A stretch of 64,000 nucleotides of DNA, from contig NZ_KB822575.1 in assembly GCF_000364605.1 (NCBI RefSeq), forward strand, positions 110,237 through 174,236. Reading direction: 5' to 3'. The DNA is from Nocardioides sp. Iso805N. GTDB lineage: Bacteria; Actinomycetota; Actinomycetes; Propionibacteriales; Nocardioidaceae. The notes under the pieces are model-generated. The model did not search any database. It was not told where the DNA came from and saw nothing but the letters and a program-made list of their open reading frames with translations. The translations under genes were made by a program, and so were the position numbers. Of this stretch, positions 1 through 8,918 are shown piece by piece; positions within the stretch are counted from its first letter, which is position 1; every line of letters starts with the position of its first letter.

Positions 1-59
1 GCGACCCGATCGTCGAGGGCCTGATCGGTTCGGGCAACTACTACGCGAACGAGGAGTAG
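1..59 (+). CDS. 3' end of an unidentified gene
   Basis: Only the last 18 codons are present, in the frame that starts at base 3, ending in the TAG at 57-59. The tail reads DPIVEGLIGSGNYYANEE. This is too short to assign a family. The gene runs in from the left edge and converges on the PH-like membrane protein, with 5 bp between the two stops. Confidence 0.5.
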   Translation, partial: DPIVEGLIGSGNYYANEE

Positions 60-64
60 CCGGT

Positions 65-655
65 CTAGACGGACTGGTCGGGTACGTCGCCCGAGCGTGA
101 CGTCAGCACGCCGCGCTCGACGAAGTAGCCCTCGGCATTGGTGCCGCGGACGAGCTCCGGGCGCAGTCGGACCCACCCCTCGACCACCTCGAAGGCCTCG
201 TTCACGTGCGTCAGGCCGCCCTGCAGCAACGCACGCAGCGGGTAGCGTCCAGCGGCGTCGCTGTGCACGAGCAGGCGCTGCGCGGGCAGCTGCGCCGTAC
301 CGGTGTGGATGCTGTAGCCCTGGAACTCGACCTTGGTCAGCGATGCCAGGGGCAGCCGCCAGGTCCGCACCACCTTGCGCACGGTGGCGCCGTCGGCGCC
401 GAACGTCTGCTTCTGGAACAGCAGGAACAGCGCCAGGTAGCTGATGCCGATGCCGACGGGGATCAGGATCACCCACAGCACCACCACACCGAAGGTGCCG
501 GGATGCATCGACCGGATCGGCCAGTCGGCCTCGCCGGTCGCGACGGCGGCCACCGCACCCCACCAGATCCCGACTGCGAAGATGCCGACGCCCAGCGCCC
601 CACCGAACCGCAGCGCCGGCCTGACCCGTACGACGACCTCACCGATGCGTCCCAT
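65..655 (-). CDS. Two-helix membrane protein, PH-domain-like
   Basis: 196 residues from the ATG at 655. Residues about 17-40 and 55-80 form two strongly hydrophobic helices. The rest, about 81-196, looks like a soluble beta-rich domain as in bacterial PH-domain (bPH2/YdbT-like) membrane proteins. A longer reading upstream is possible, but it is Arg/Pro-rich low-complexity sequence and would overlap the divergent YbaB-like gene, so the internal ATG was chosen. The PH assignment is from general architecture only; no function is claimed. Confidence 0.6.
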   Translation of the reverse strand: MGRIGEVVVRVRPALRFGGALGVGIFAVGIWWGAVAAVATGEADWPIRSMHPGTFGVVVLWVILIPVGIGISYLALFLLFQKQTFGADGATVRKVVRTWRLPLASLTKVEFQGYSIHTGTAQLPAQRLLVHSDAAGRYPLRALLQGGLTHVNEAFEVVEGWVRLRPELVRGTNAEGYFVERGVLTSRSGDVPDQSV

Positions 656-690
656 GGTTGGAGTATGCCGTGCCTGGGTAGCGTCCCGGC

Positions 691-1089
691 ATGACCTACC
701 ACAGCGCGGAGGACGCGCTCGCCGCCCTCGACCGCCAGACCCGCGAGGCGACCGAGCGCGCGCGTGCCGCCGCGGCATTCCGGCAGGGCGTCGACCGGAT
801 GCGCGGTACGGCGGGGGTGGGCGGCCTGCGTGTCACCGTCGACCCGACCGGCTCGCTGGTCGGGCTGGAGCTCCCCCGCGACCTGGGCCATCGCAACGGC
901 GAGAGCCTGGCCCGGCAGATCCTCCAGGCCGTGCGCGACGCGCATGCCGAGGTGGCGCGGCAGGTCGAGACCGCGGCGGCGGAGACGTTCGGCCCCGACT
1001 CCGGTGCTGCTCGGCAGCTGCGCGCGGAGCTGGACAGGCGGGCCGAGCTGATCGCCCAGGACGTGCCGCCCGGTGAGGTGTTGCGCTAG
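691..1089 (+). CDS. YbaB/EbfC-like small protein
   Basis: 132 residues with a helix-strand-helix layout: an amphipathic N-terminal helix (about 5-40), a short beta section that includes VTVDPTGSLVGLELP (about 47-65), then a long C-terminal helix. This is the pattern of YbaB/EbfC nucleoid-associated proteins and their actinobacterial relatives. YbaB proteins bind DNA as dimers. Several actinobacterial relatives sit in secretion loci, but no such genes are next to it here. It diverges from the PH-like gene with 35 bp between starts. Confidence 0.6.
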   Translation: MTYHSAEDALAALDRQTREATERARAAAAFRQGVDRMRGTAGVGGLRVTVDPTGSLVGLELPRDLGHRNGESLARQILQAVRDAHAEVARQVETAAAETFGPDSGAARQLRAELDRRAELIAQDVPPGEVLR

Positions 1090-1105
1090 CTCGGAGGGCT
1101 CCGGA

Positions 1106-2413
1106 TCAGGGCAGTGCGGGCAGCGGGAGCCCCCGGAGCCAGGCGTCGAACAGCCCGCTGAGGTCGGTGCCAACGACCTCGGCGGCCAGCGCCTCGAAGT
1201 CCGCGGTCGTCACCGTGCCGCCGTCGTGCCGCGCCACCCAGGTGCGCAACAGCCGGAAGAACGTCTCGTCACCGACCGTCAGGCGCAGCGCGTGCAGGGT
1301 GAGCGCTCCGCGCTTGTAGACCCGGTCGTCGAACATCATCGCCGGGCCGGGGTCGGCCAGGACCAGGTCCTTGCCCAGCCGCGCCAGCCGGGCGTGGTGC
1401 CGACGGGCGTGGGTGTCGCACGACTCGTAGCCGCCGGCCTCGGACCACAGCCACTCGGCGTAGCACGCGAAGCCCTCGTGCAGCCAGATGTCCTTCCACT
1501 GCCGCAGCGTGACGGCGTTGCCGAACCACTGGTGCGCCAGCTCGTGGGCGACCAGCCGCACTTCCTCCCACCGGCCGGTGAGGTAGTTGCGGCCGAAGGT
1601 CGAGAGCGACTGCGACTCGAGTGGAATCTCGAGGGCGTCGTCGGTGATCACGGCGGTGTAGCGCCCGAACGGGTAGGGCCCGAACGCTTCGCTGAAGTAG
1701 TCCAGCATCTCGCGCTGGCGGCCGAAGGAGCGGGTGTAGCCGGCCATCGCACCCTCCGGCACCGCGCCCAGGATCGGGATCCCGTCACCGTCGTCCTCGA
1801 CCAGCCGATAGCGACCGATCTGCACGGTGGCCAGGTAGGAGGCCATCGGCTCGTCCTGCTCGTAGCGCCAGGTCTCCCCGCTCCCCCGCCGGGTGCGACC
1901 GACGAGGGCGCCGTTCGCGACCACGGTGTAGTTCTGCGCGGCCGTCACCGAGATCGAGTACGGCGCTTTGTCGTCCGGCCGGTCGTTGCACGGGAACCAC
2001 GACGGCGCCCCGTGCGGCTGACCGGCCACGATGACGCCGTCGCTGAGCTCCTCCCAGCCGGCGTCCCCGTGCGGGGCGAGCACCACCGGACGCGGGCGCC
2101 CGGCGTACTTGACCTGGACGGCGAACGCCTGGCCCGAGCGCACCTCGCGCTTGAGCGTCAGCACGAGGCGGTGGTCGCGGTGAGCCCACTTCGCCGGTGC
2201 CTTGCCGTCGACGGTGACCTTCTGCACCTGCAGGTGGGCCAGGTCGAGAACGACGCGGGTGATGTCCTCATCGGCGACGGCCTGGATCACGGCCGTGCCG
2301 GCCAGCCTGTTGCTGACCAGGTCGTAGTCGAGGTCGAGGGCGTAGTGGGTGGCGCTCCAGGACGGATCGCCGTGGCCGGGCAGGTACGGGTCGGCGGTCG
2401 GCAGCGAAGTCAT
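1106..2413 (-). CDS. M1-family zinc metallopeptidase
   Basis: 435 residues, a short M1 peptidase with an N-terminal beta domain (about 15-200) and a catalytic domain (about 225-390). The zinc site is HELAH at 290-294 with Glu313 in the IWLHEGFA context 18 residues on. Y366 in VYKRGA is the likely transition-state Tyr. The usual GAMEN exopeptidase motif is replaced by PLESQS (264-269), which keeps a Glu at 266. No signal peptide is seen, so it is probably cytoplasmic and trims peptides. The long C-terminal helical domain of larger aminopeptidase N enzymes is absent. Confidence 0.88.
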   Translation of the reverse strand: MTSLPTADPYLPGHGDPSWSATHYALDLDYDLVSNRLAGTAVIQAVADEDITRVVLDLAHLQVQKVTVDGKAPAKWAHRDHRLVLTLKREVRSGQAFAVQVKYAGRPRPVVLAPHGDAGWEELSDGVIVAGQPHGAPSWFPCNDRPDDKAPYSISVTAAQNYTVVANGALVGRTRRGSGETWRYEQDEPMASYLATVQIGRYRLVEDDGDGIPILGAVPEGAMAGYTRSFGRQREMLDYFSEAFGPYPFGRYTAVITDDALEIPLESQSLSTFGRNYLTGRWEEVRLVAHELAHQWFGNAVTLRQWKDIWLHEGFACYAEWLWSEAGGYESCDTHARRHHARLARLGKDLVLADPGPAMMFDDRVYKRGALTLHALRLTVGDETFFRLLRTWVARHDGGTVTTADFEALAAEVVGTDLSGLFDAWLRGLPLPALP

Positions 2414-2514
2414 GACGCCCCGAGGTTACCGAGGCCGACGTCACGAAACGGTTTTGCCGACGTTTCTTCAGGGAAGGTAGAGCACAACCGACCACAGACC
2501 GGACGAGGACACCC

Positions 2515-3186
2515 ATGAACCTCCGCAAGACCGTTGCCAGGGTCGCTGCCCTGGCGCTGCTGGCGACCCCCGTCGCCGTGATCGCCTCCGGCGAGGCCGC
2601 CGAGGCCGCTCCGGCCTCCTCGGGTACCACCAGCGCAATCCAGCCGATCTCCGGCGCCATCACGTACGGCACCTCCGATACCGTGAGCATCTACGGCCGG
2701 GTCAGCGCGACCGACGGGTCGTATGTCGACAACGGCACCGTCACGCTCCAGGCTGCGCCCTACCCGTACACGAGGTGGACCTCCATCGCCACGTCCACTA
2801 ACCCGTCCTATGCCGACTTCGACGGCCTCAAGCCGACGATCAGCACCGCCTACCGCATCGTCTACAGCGGCTACAAGACGACCAATGACTATGACGAGAC
2901 GTACACATCCTCGATCAGCAAGCCGGTCATCGCCCCGGTGGCCCGCAAGCTCACCATCAAGCACAAGGGCCTGAAGATGTGGGGCACGGTCAAGCCGGCC
3001 TCCAAGCTCAAGCTGCACTTCAAGATCAAGAAGGGCCACAAGTACAAGAAGTGGTTCACCGTGAAGACCAACAAGAAGGGCAAGTGGACCAAGCACATCC
3101 ACGGCAAGCCCGGCACGAAGTTCGTCGTCGTGCTGCCCTCGAGCGGTGGCTACGCGGGCGCTGCTGACGCCTACGTCATCTACTGA
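2515..3186 (+). CDS. Small secreted protein of unknown function
   Basis: 223 residues. Residues 1-32 are a Sec signal peptide (basic start, hydrophobic core, AEAAPA cleavage region). Residues about 40-135 look like an Ig-like beta domain, with a short second beta domain to the C-terminus. The region around residues 145-200 is unusually Lys-rich (many KxK and KKG runs), giving a basic surface. This layout occurs in actinobacterial exported proteins that may contact anionic wall polymers, but binding is inference. The gene diverges from the M1 peptidase and converges on the Pls-like gene. Confidence 0.7.
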   Translation: MNLRKTVARVAALALLATPVAVIASGEAAEAAPASSGTTSAIQPISGAITYGTSDTVSIYGRVSATDGSYVDNGTVTLQAAPYPYTRWTSIATSTNPSYADFDGLKPTISTAYRIVYSGYKTTNDYDETYTSSISKPVIAPVARKLTIKHKGLKMWGTVKPASKLKLHFKIKKGHKYKKWFTVKTNKKGKWTKHIHGKPGTKFVVVLPSSGGYAGAADAYVIY

Positions 3187-3197
3187 TCGCACCGCCT

Positions 3198-3236
3198 CGA
3201 TCGGCCCCTGGACCTACTCGGCCCAGGGGCCGATCG
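3198..3236. terminator. Shared hairpin between convergent genes
   Basis: Perfect 14-bp stem (3198-3211 with 3223-3236) and an 11-nt loop. It spans the 3' ends of the secreted-protein gene and the Pls-like gene, whose TAG (3214-3216) lies in the loop. It is placed to stop transcription from both sides; neither side has a clear T-tract. Confidence 0.7.
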
Positions 3237-6200
3237 GATTTCCGATCCACAGCGTCTTGTCCGGCAGCGACTCACCCCGCATCACCAGGGAGACCGGGCC
3301 GACGACGCTGTGCCGCCCGAGCGTCGCCGCGGGCAGGATCACCGAGTTCGGGCCGAGCGTCGCGCCGCGGCGCAGCGTGACGGTGTCCAGGGCGAGCATC
3401 CGGTCGTGGAACAGGTGGGTCTGCACGACCGTGCCGGCGTTGACGGTGGCGCCGTCGCCGAGCGCGACAAGATCGGTCTCCGGCAGCCAGTGCGTCTCGA
3501 TCCAGACGCCGCGCCCGATCTTCGCGCCCATCAGCCGGAGCCACAGGTTGAGCACCGGCGTCCCCGCCACGGCGAAGGCGAACCACGGCGCCGCCAGCAC
3601 CTCCACGAACGTGTCGGTCAGCTCGTTGCGCCACACGAAGGAACTCCACAACGGGTGCGTGCCCGGCCGCATCCGGCCCACCAGCAGCCACTTGGCAGCC
3701 ACCGTGATCGCGGCCGCGACGGCACCGGCGAGCGCGAGCAGCGGCCCTATCAGCACCAGTGCGACCACGACATCGGTGGCGTGCCACAGCCGGATGATCA
3801 GATACCCGACCGCGGACGGGAGCAGGGCACCGAGGGTCGCCGGCACCAGCCGGCAGACCTCGATCACCGCACGAGCCACCTTCAGACGCAGCGGCGGCCG
3901 GTAGGTACGCCCCGAGTCCGTCTCGGCAGCAGTACGCCGCAACGGCGCCGGCGGCGAGCCCAGGTAGCTGGCACCGGCATGTGCCTTCTTCCGCCGGGGC
4001 GCGGCGCTGAGCACCGCGACCAGCGACGCCTTCGGCACCTTGCGACCCGGCGCCGCCATGCCGGAGTTGCCCACGAACGCGCGCTTGCCGATCTTGACCC
4101 GCTCGACCCGCACCCAGCCACCGTGCAGCTCGTAGCCCCCGATCAGGGTGTCGTCCGCGAGGAACGCCTCGTCGTTGACCTGGGTGAGCCGCGGGATCAT
4201 CAGCACGGTCGAGGCCTCGACGTCGTGCCCGATCCGCGCCCCCATCGCCCGCAGCCACAGCGGGGTGAGCATCGAGGAGTACAGCGGGAACAGCCAGGTC
4301 CGGGCGTCGTCGAGGACGCGCATGGTCGCCCACACCGACAGGCCGGACATGCTGCGCACCGCGTGCACGCCGGGCTTGATCAGCGTGCCGGCGAGCCGGA
4401 CCGTGACGAAGACGAGCACGGCGAGCGTCAGGTAACCGATCAGCACCGCGAGCGGGCTCCAGGCCAGCAGCGCACCCACGTCGCCGAGCGACGTCGGCCT
4501 GCCGGCGAGTCCCACGGCCGACAGCACACCGACGCCGATCGCCACCGCGGGCAAGAGGGCGAGCACGACCGCTGCTGCGGCGTACAGGCCCACCCAGAGT
4601 CGTGAGCGGTGCACCCGCGCCTCCCAGGGCCCTCGGGCGGAGCGGCTGCCGCGCACGGCGGGCGACCCGGACCAGTACTCACCGGGTGGCACCGCCCCGA
4701 ACACCGCCGACCCGGCGCCGATCTCGGCCTCGGCGCCGACGTCGGCTCCGGGCAGCAGCATCGACCTGGCGCCGACCCGGGCACCGGCGCCGACCGAGAT
4801 CTGGCCGAGATGGACCACGTCGCCCTCGATCCAGTAGCCGGAGAGGTCGACCTCGGGTTCGATCGAGGCGCCCTGGTCCAGCCGCAGCATGCCCGTGACC
4901 GGCGGCAGGCTGTGCAGGTCGACGTTGTCGCCGATCCGGGCGCCGAGCAGCCGCGCGTACCAGGTCATCAGCGGCGCACCTGCCAACCCGTGCGCGCCGA
5001 GCTCGTCCACCGCGTGGCTGGCCAGCCACAGTCGCAGGTGCACCTTGCCGCCACGCGGGTGGTCGCCCGGGGCGATGCCGCGCAGGATGAGCCGCGCGGC
5101 CGCCGCGGCCAGCAACATCCGACCGGGCGGGGTGAGGAAGACCAGGACCGCCGGCACCAGCAGCCACGGGCTGGGGTCGGGCAGCCCGATCGCCGCCAGT
5201 GCGTCATCGCGACCCGCCAGCCAGCAACCCAGAGCCAGCCAGGTCAGCCATCGCGGAGCCGCCAGGCAGCGCACCAGCAGGGCGCCCACGATCTGGCCGG
5301 CCTGAGTCTTGACCGGCACGACCGGGATCTCCCGGTCCGAGACCGCGCCGGAGGCGCCCATCGCGTCCAGGTACGCCGCCAGCGCGCCCAGCCGCGGGTG
5401 GTCGTAGATGTCGCCCATCGCGACCTCGGGGAAGCGCGTCCGGATCCGGCTGACCATCTGTGCCGCGCTGAGGCTGCCGCCGCCGAGGTCGAAGAAGTCC
5501 TCGCGCGGGTCGGTGACACCGGCGCCGAGGACCTCGTTCCACAGCTCGGCGAGCCACGACTCGGTCTCGGTGAGCCCGGCTGGCGCGTCGACGCGGGTCG
5601 GCAGCGGCCACGGAAGCGCGTCGCGGTCGACCTTGCCGCTGGTACGGGTGGGCAGCGAGTCCACCACCGCGATGCGCGGCACCATCGCCGCAGGCATCTC
5701 CTTGCGCAGCTGGGCGAGCGCGGCGGCCTGGTCGAAGCCGTCCGTGACCGTCACGTAGCCGACCAGGAGGCTGTTGCCGGCCTTGGTCTTGCGCACCGCT
5801 GCGGCGGCACTGACCACGTCCGGGAGCTGCAGCAGCGCCGAATCTATCTCCCCGAGCTCGATCCGGCGACCGCCCAGCTTCACCTGGTCGTCGGCTCGGC
5901 CGCCGAAGAGCAGGCCCTCGGGGTCGTGCACGACCAGGTCGCCGGAGCGGTAGGCCCGGTCCCAGCCCAGCGTCGGCATCGGCGCGTACTTCTCCGCGTC
6001 CCTGGCCGGGTCCAGGTAGCGGGCCAGGCCGACGCCGCCGATGATCAGTTCGCCGGTGGCCCCGACCGCGACCCGCTCGCCGGTGGACGGGTCGACCACC
6101 GCGAGGTCCCAGCCGGCCAGCGGCAGACCGATCCGGACCGGACCCTCCCCGGTCATCAGCGCGCCGCAGGCCACCACTGTGGCCTCGGTCGGTCCGTAGG

Positions 6201-7056
6201 TGTTCCAGACCTCGCGGCCCGGCGCCTGCAGACGAGCTGCCAGCTCGGGCGGGCAGGCCTCACCGCCCATGATCAGCAGGCGCACCTTCGCCAGTGACTC
6301 CGCAGGCCACAGCGCGACCAGGGTCGGCACGGTCGAGACGATAGTGATCCGATTGGCGATCAGCCAGGGGCCGACGTCGACGCCGCTGCGCACGAGGGCA
6401 CGCGGCGCCGGAACCAGGCAGGCGCCGTACCGCCAGGCGAGCCAGATCTCCTCGCAGCTGGCGTCGAAGGCGACCGAGAGCCCGGCCATCACCCGGTCCC
6501 CCACCCCGATCGGATCCGCCTGGAGGAACATCAGCGACTCGGCGTCGACGAACGCGGCAGCGTTGCGGTGCGTCACCGCGACGCCCTTCGGCTTCCCCGT
6601 CGAGCCCGAGGTGAAGATCACCCAGGCGTCGTCCTCGGGGGTCGGCTCCTCGGGCTCCCGCACCGCTCCCGGGCGCCGTACGTCGATCTGCAGGTCGTTG
6701 CCGACCACCGCCGCCACGTCGGCCTCGCCGAACACCAGCCGGGCACGCTCGTCCGGGTCGTCAGCGTCGACAGGGACGTAGGCCGCCCCGGCGAACAGGA
6801 TCCCGAGGATCGCCGTGTAGAGCTCGGTGGTCCCGCTGGCGAGCCGCACGCCGACCTTGTCCCCGCGGCCGACGCCCGCCTCGTTCAGCTCGACCGCGAC
6901 GCTCTCCGCGGCCTCCTCGAGCTCGGCATAGGTGAGGACGCCGTTGGCCGCGTCGAGCGCTGGCTCGTCCGCGGCCTGGGCAATGGTCTCGCGGACGATG
7001 TCGACCAGGGTGCGGGAGGGTGGAGCCTCGGCACGGCGCAGCAACGGGTCAGGCAC
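3214..7056 (-). CDS. Pls/PosA-type NRPS-like enzyme: adenylation, carrier and membrane acyltransferase-like domains
   Basis: 1,280 residues. An adenylation domain spans about 20-490: A3 signature FTSGSTGKPKG (148-158), A5 TYGPTEATV (286-294), A7 YRSGDLV, A8 GGRADDQVKLGGRRIELGEI and A10 Lys475. A carrier domain follows at about 500-565, with Ser528 in DLGGGSL as the phosphopantetheine site. The C-terminal 700 residues alternate hydrophobic helices with hexapeptide-type (left-handed beta-helix) repeats, as in the poly-lysine synthetase (Pls) family. There is no condensation or thioesterase domain. Family knowledge suggests activation of one amino acid and its polymerisation or transfer at the membrane. 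The substrate cannot be read safely here. The gene stands alone. Confidence 0.88.
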   Translation of the reverse strand: MPDPLLRRAEAPPSRTLVDIVRETIAQAADEPALDAANGVLTYAELEEAAESVAVELNEAGVGRGDKVGVRLASGTTELYTAILGILFAGAAYVPVDADDPDERARLVFGEADVAAVVGNDLQIDVRRPGAVREPEEPTPEDDAWVIFTSGSTGKPKGVAVTHRNAAAFVDAESLMFLQADPIGVGDRVMAGLSVAFDASCEEIWLAWRYGACLVPAPRALVRSGVDVGPWLIANRITIVSTVPTLVALWPAESLAKVRLLIMGGEACPPELAARLQAPGREVWNTYGPTEATVVACGALMTGEGPVRIGLPLAGWDLAVVDPSTGERVAVGATGELIIGGVGLARYLDPARDAEKYAPMPTLGWDRAYRSGDLVVHDPEGLLFGGRADDQVKLGGRRIELGEIDSALLQLPDVVSAAAAVRKTKAGNSLLVGYVTVTDGFDQAAALAQLRKEMPAAMVPRIAVVDSLPTRTSGKVDRDALPWPLPTRVDAPAGLTETESWLAELWNEVLGAGVTDPREDFFDLGGGSLSAAQMVSRIRTRFPEVAMGDIYDHPRLGALAAYLDAMGASGAVSDREIPVVPVKTQAGQIVGALLVRCLAAPRWLTWLALGCWLAGRDDALAAIGLPDPSPWLLVPAVLVFLTPPGRMLLAAAAARLILRGIAPGDHPRGGKVHLRLWLASHAVDELGAHGLAGAPLMTWYARLLGARIGDNVDLHSLPPVTGMLRLDQGASIEPEVDLSGYWIEGDVVHLGQISVGAGARVGARSMLLPGADVGAEAEIGAGSAVFGAVPPGEYWSGSPAVRGSRSARGPWEARVHRSRLWVGLYAAAAVVLALLPAVAIGVGVLSAVGLAGRPTSLGDVGALLAWSPLAVLIGYLTLAVLVFVTVRLAGTLIKPGVHAVRSMSGLSVWATMRVLDDARTWLFPLYSSMLTPLWLRAMGARIGHDVEASTVLMIPRLTQVNDEAFLADDTLIGGYELHGGWVRVERVKIGKRAFVGNSGMAAPGRKVPKASLVAVLSAAPRRKKAHAGASYLGSPPAPLRRTAAETDSGRTYRPPLRLKVARAVIEVCRLVPATLGALLPSAVGYLIIRLWHATDVVVALVLIGPLLALAGAVAAAITVAAKWLLVGRMRPGTHPLWSSFVWRNELTDTFVEVLAAPWFAFAVAGTPVLNLWLRLMGAKIGRGVWIETHWLPETDLVALGDGATVNAGTVVQTHLFHDRMLALDTVTLRRGATLGPNSVILPAATLGRHSVVGPVSLVMRGESLPDKTLWIGNPIGPWAE

Positions 7057-7264
7057 ACGCGGACCCTCTCGGGATCAGGTGAACAGAAGGTGGCCGGCTC
7101 CGGAGCCTGGACAGGGTCGACGCGGTCCGCATGATGGCCATCCTGCCTGTTTTGAGAGGGTGGAAGCATCGGTCGTCCAGGGACTCGTACGGATGACACG
7201 AGATTTTGGATCCACGCAGCAGCCTTTCAGGGAACCATCAGAGACCACAGGCAGAGTTGACGAC

Positions 7265-8869
7265 ATGAACGACTTCCCTCCTCCGTCAGGTGACGAGCGG
7301 CCGGCTGGCGAGCCGACGGGCGAGCAGTCCGACGAGCAGCGCCCGCAGCAGGCTCCCGAGACGCCCGCCGAGCAGACGACCGAGTCCACTCAGCCGCTCT
7401 TCGGCGCTCAGCAGCCCTCCCCCTACGGCGGCCAGTTCGGCGGGCCCTCCGGTCCGCCGCCGCCTCCGCCGACCCAGCACCTCTTCGACAGCTTCGGCGG
7501 CTTCGGCACCACCGCCGTCGCGGAGAAGCCCGCGCACAACGCGCGCCCGCGCCGGCGCAGCGCCGGCCTGGTGGCCGGCGTGGTCGCCGCGGCCGTGGTG
7601 ATCGGCGGCGGTGCCGGCTACGCCGGCGCCGCGCTCTACCACCACAACGACTCCGGCGGCGGCAGCGTCTTCAGCTCGTCGGGCACCACCTCGAATGTCG
7701 CCAACGAGAAGGCGCCCGCCGCCACTCAGGGCAGCGTCGAGGCGGTGGCCAAGAAGGTGCTCCCCGCGGTGGTCAAGATCGAGGTCTCCGGCTCGACAGA
7801 GGCCGGTTCCGGCTCGGGCATCATCATCAGCTCCGAGGGCCTGATCATGACCAACAACCACGTGGTCGCGATCGCCGGCAAGACCGGCACCATCAAGGTC
7901 GACTTCAACGACGGCTCGCAGGCCAACGCGACCATCGTCGGCACCGACCCGCTGACCGACACCGCGGTGATCAAGGCCGCCGGCGTCTCCAACCTGACGC
8001 CCGCCACGATCGGCAAGTCCAGCCAGCTCGCCGTCGGCCAGAGCGTGGTCGCGATCGGTTCGCCCTTCGGCCTCGACTCGACCGTCACCTCCGGCATCGT
8101 CAGCGCGCTCAACCGCCCGGTGAACGTCGGCTCGGACAGCGACGGCAACGCCACCGTCTACCCCGCCATCCAGACCGATGCGGCGATCAACCCCGGCAAC
8201 TCCGGTGGTGCGCTGGTCGACCTCAACGGCAACGTCGTGGGCATCAACGCCTCGATCCGCTCGACCACCTCCTCCAGCGACGAGGAGGCCGGCTCGATCG
8301 GCCTCGGCTTCGCGATCCCGATCGACGAGGTGATGCCGATCATGGATCAGATGATCAAGGGCGAGACGCCGACGCACGCTCGACTGGGAATCTCGGTCGC
8401 CGACGTGCCCTCCACGGGCTCGACCGGCTCCCAGGGTCAGAGCGACGGCTCGCAGGGTGACGGCTCGCAGGGTGACGGCTCCCAAGGCGACGGCTCCCAG
8501 GGCCTGATCCCCGGCTTCCCCGGCTTCGGCAGCACCCCGGGCGACGGCTCCGGCTCGGACGGCTCCGGTGGCTCCGGTTCCGGCGGTTCCGGCGGTTCCG
8601 GCGGCGACAGCGAGTCCGACGTCTTCACCACGCTCGGCGCCCTGGTGAAGTCAGTCAACAAGGGCTCGGCCGCGGCCACCGCCGGGATCAAGACGGGCGA
8701 CATCGTCACCAAGGTCGACGACCACGTCATCGCCGGCTCCGACTCCCTGGTCGCCACCATCCGGGCCTACCGCCCCGGCGACAAGGTCACCATCACCTGG
8801 ACCCACAGCGGCAAGACCAAGACCGCACAGATCACCCTCGACTCGGACGCCTCGACCTCCACTTCCTGA
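7265..8869 (+). CDS. HtrA/DegP-type membrane-anchored serine protease with PDZ domain
   Basis: 534 residues from the ATG at 7265. Residues 1-98 are a Pro/Gln/Glu-rich cytoplasmic tail, 100-124 a transmembrane helix, and 155-365 the trypsin-like domain with His199 (TNNHV), Asp232 (DPLTDTAV) and Ser313 (NPGNSGGAL). The PDZ domain starts at about 372 (ARLGISVAD) and resumes at about 455. In between is a 72-residue Gly/Ser/Asp/Gln insert. These enzymes degrade or refold damaged exported proteins at the outer face of the membrane. In-frame extension upstream is not supported because it enters the non-coding promoter region. Confidence 0.92.
   Translation: MNDFPPPSGDERPAGEPTGEQSDEQRPQQAPETPAEQTTESTQPLFGAQQPSPYGGQFGGPSGPPPPPPTQHLFDSFGGFGTTAVAEKPAHNARPRRRSAGLVAGVVAAAVVIGGGAGYAGAALYHHNDSGGGSVFSSSGTTSNVANEKAPAATQGSVEAVAKKVLPAVVKIEVSGSTEAGSGSGIIISSEGLIMTNNHVVAIAGKTGTIKVDFNDGSQANATIVGTDPLTDTAVIKAAGVSNLTPATIGKSSQLAVGQSVVAIGSPFGLDSTVTSGIVSALNRPVNVGSDSDGNATVYPAIQTDAAINPGNSGGALVDLNGNVVGINASIRSTTSSSDEEAGSIGLGFAIPIDEVMPIMDQMIKGETPTHARLGISVADVPSTGSTGSQGQSDGSQGDGSQGDGSQGDGSQGLIPGFPGFGSTPGDGSGSDGSGGSGSGGSGGSGGDSESDVFTTLGALVKSVNKGSAAATAGIKTGDIVTKVDDHVIAGSDSLVATIRAYRPGDKVTITWTHSGKTKTAQITLDSDASTSTS
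8405..8620 (+). repeat. Low-complexity insert within the HtrA PDZ domain
   Basis: Encodes residues 381-452 of the protease. It holds four near-identical GDGSQ-type 5-residue units, a short hydrophobic bridge (GLIPGFPGFG), then a Gly-Ser-rich run. The 15-bp DNA units differ at third positions, so the repeat is partly decayed. It looks like a flexible linker in the first PDZ loop. Confidence 0.85.
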
Positions 8870-8883
8870 GCCGTCCGTCTCAG

Positions 8884-8918
8884 GCGGCCCCGAAGTCCTC
8901 TCCTTGCTGCGGGGCCGC
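8884..8918 (+). terminator. Likely terminator of the protease gene
   Basis: A 9-bp stem (8884-8892 with 8910-8918) and 17-nt loop begins 15 bp after the protease stop and is followed by the T-rich stretch TGCTTATTTCC. Confidence 0.6.

Noticed and set aside
1073..2518. 481-codon plus-strand frame across the M1 peptidase.
   Set aside because: Antisense of a gene with a complete zinc site.
4609..6297. 562-codon plus-strand frame across the Pls-like gene.
   Set aside because: Antisense of well-formed adenylation and carrier motifs.
7231..7258. GGAAC and GTT spaced 20 bp apart before the protease gene, resembling an ECF (SigE-type) promoter.
   Set aside because: The spacing is longer than usual and the transcript would begin at the start codon. 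Too weak to list as a feature.
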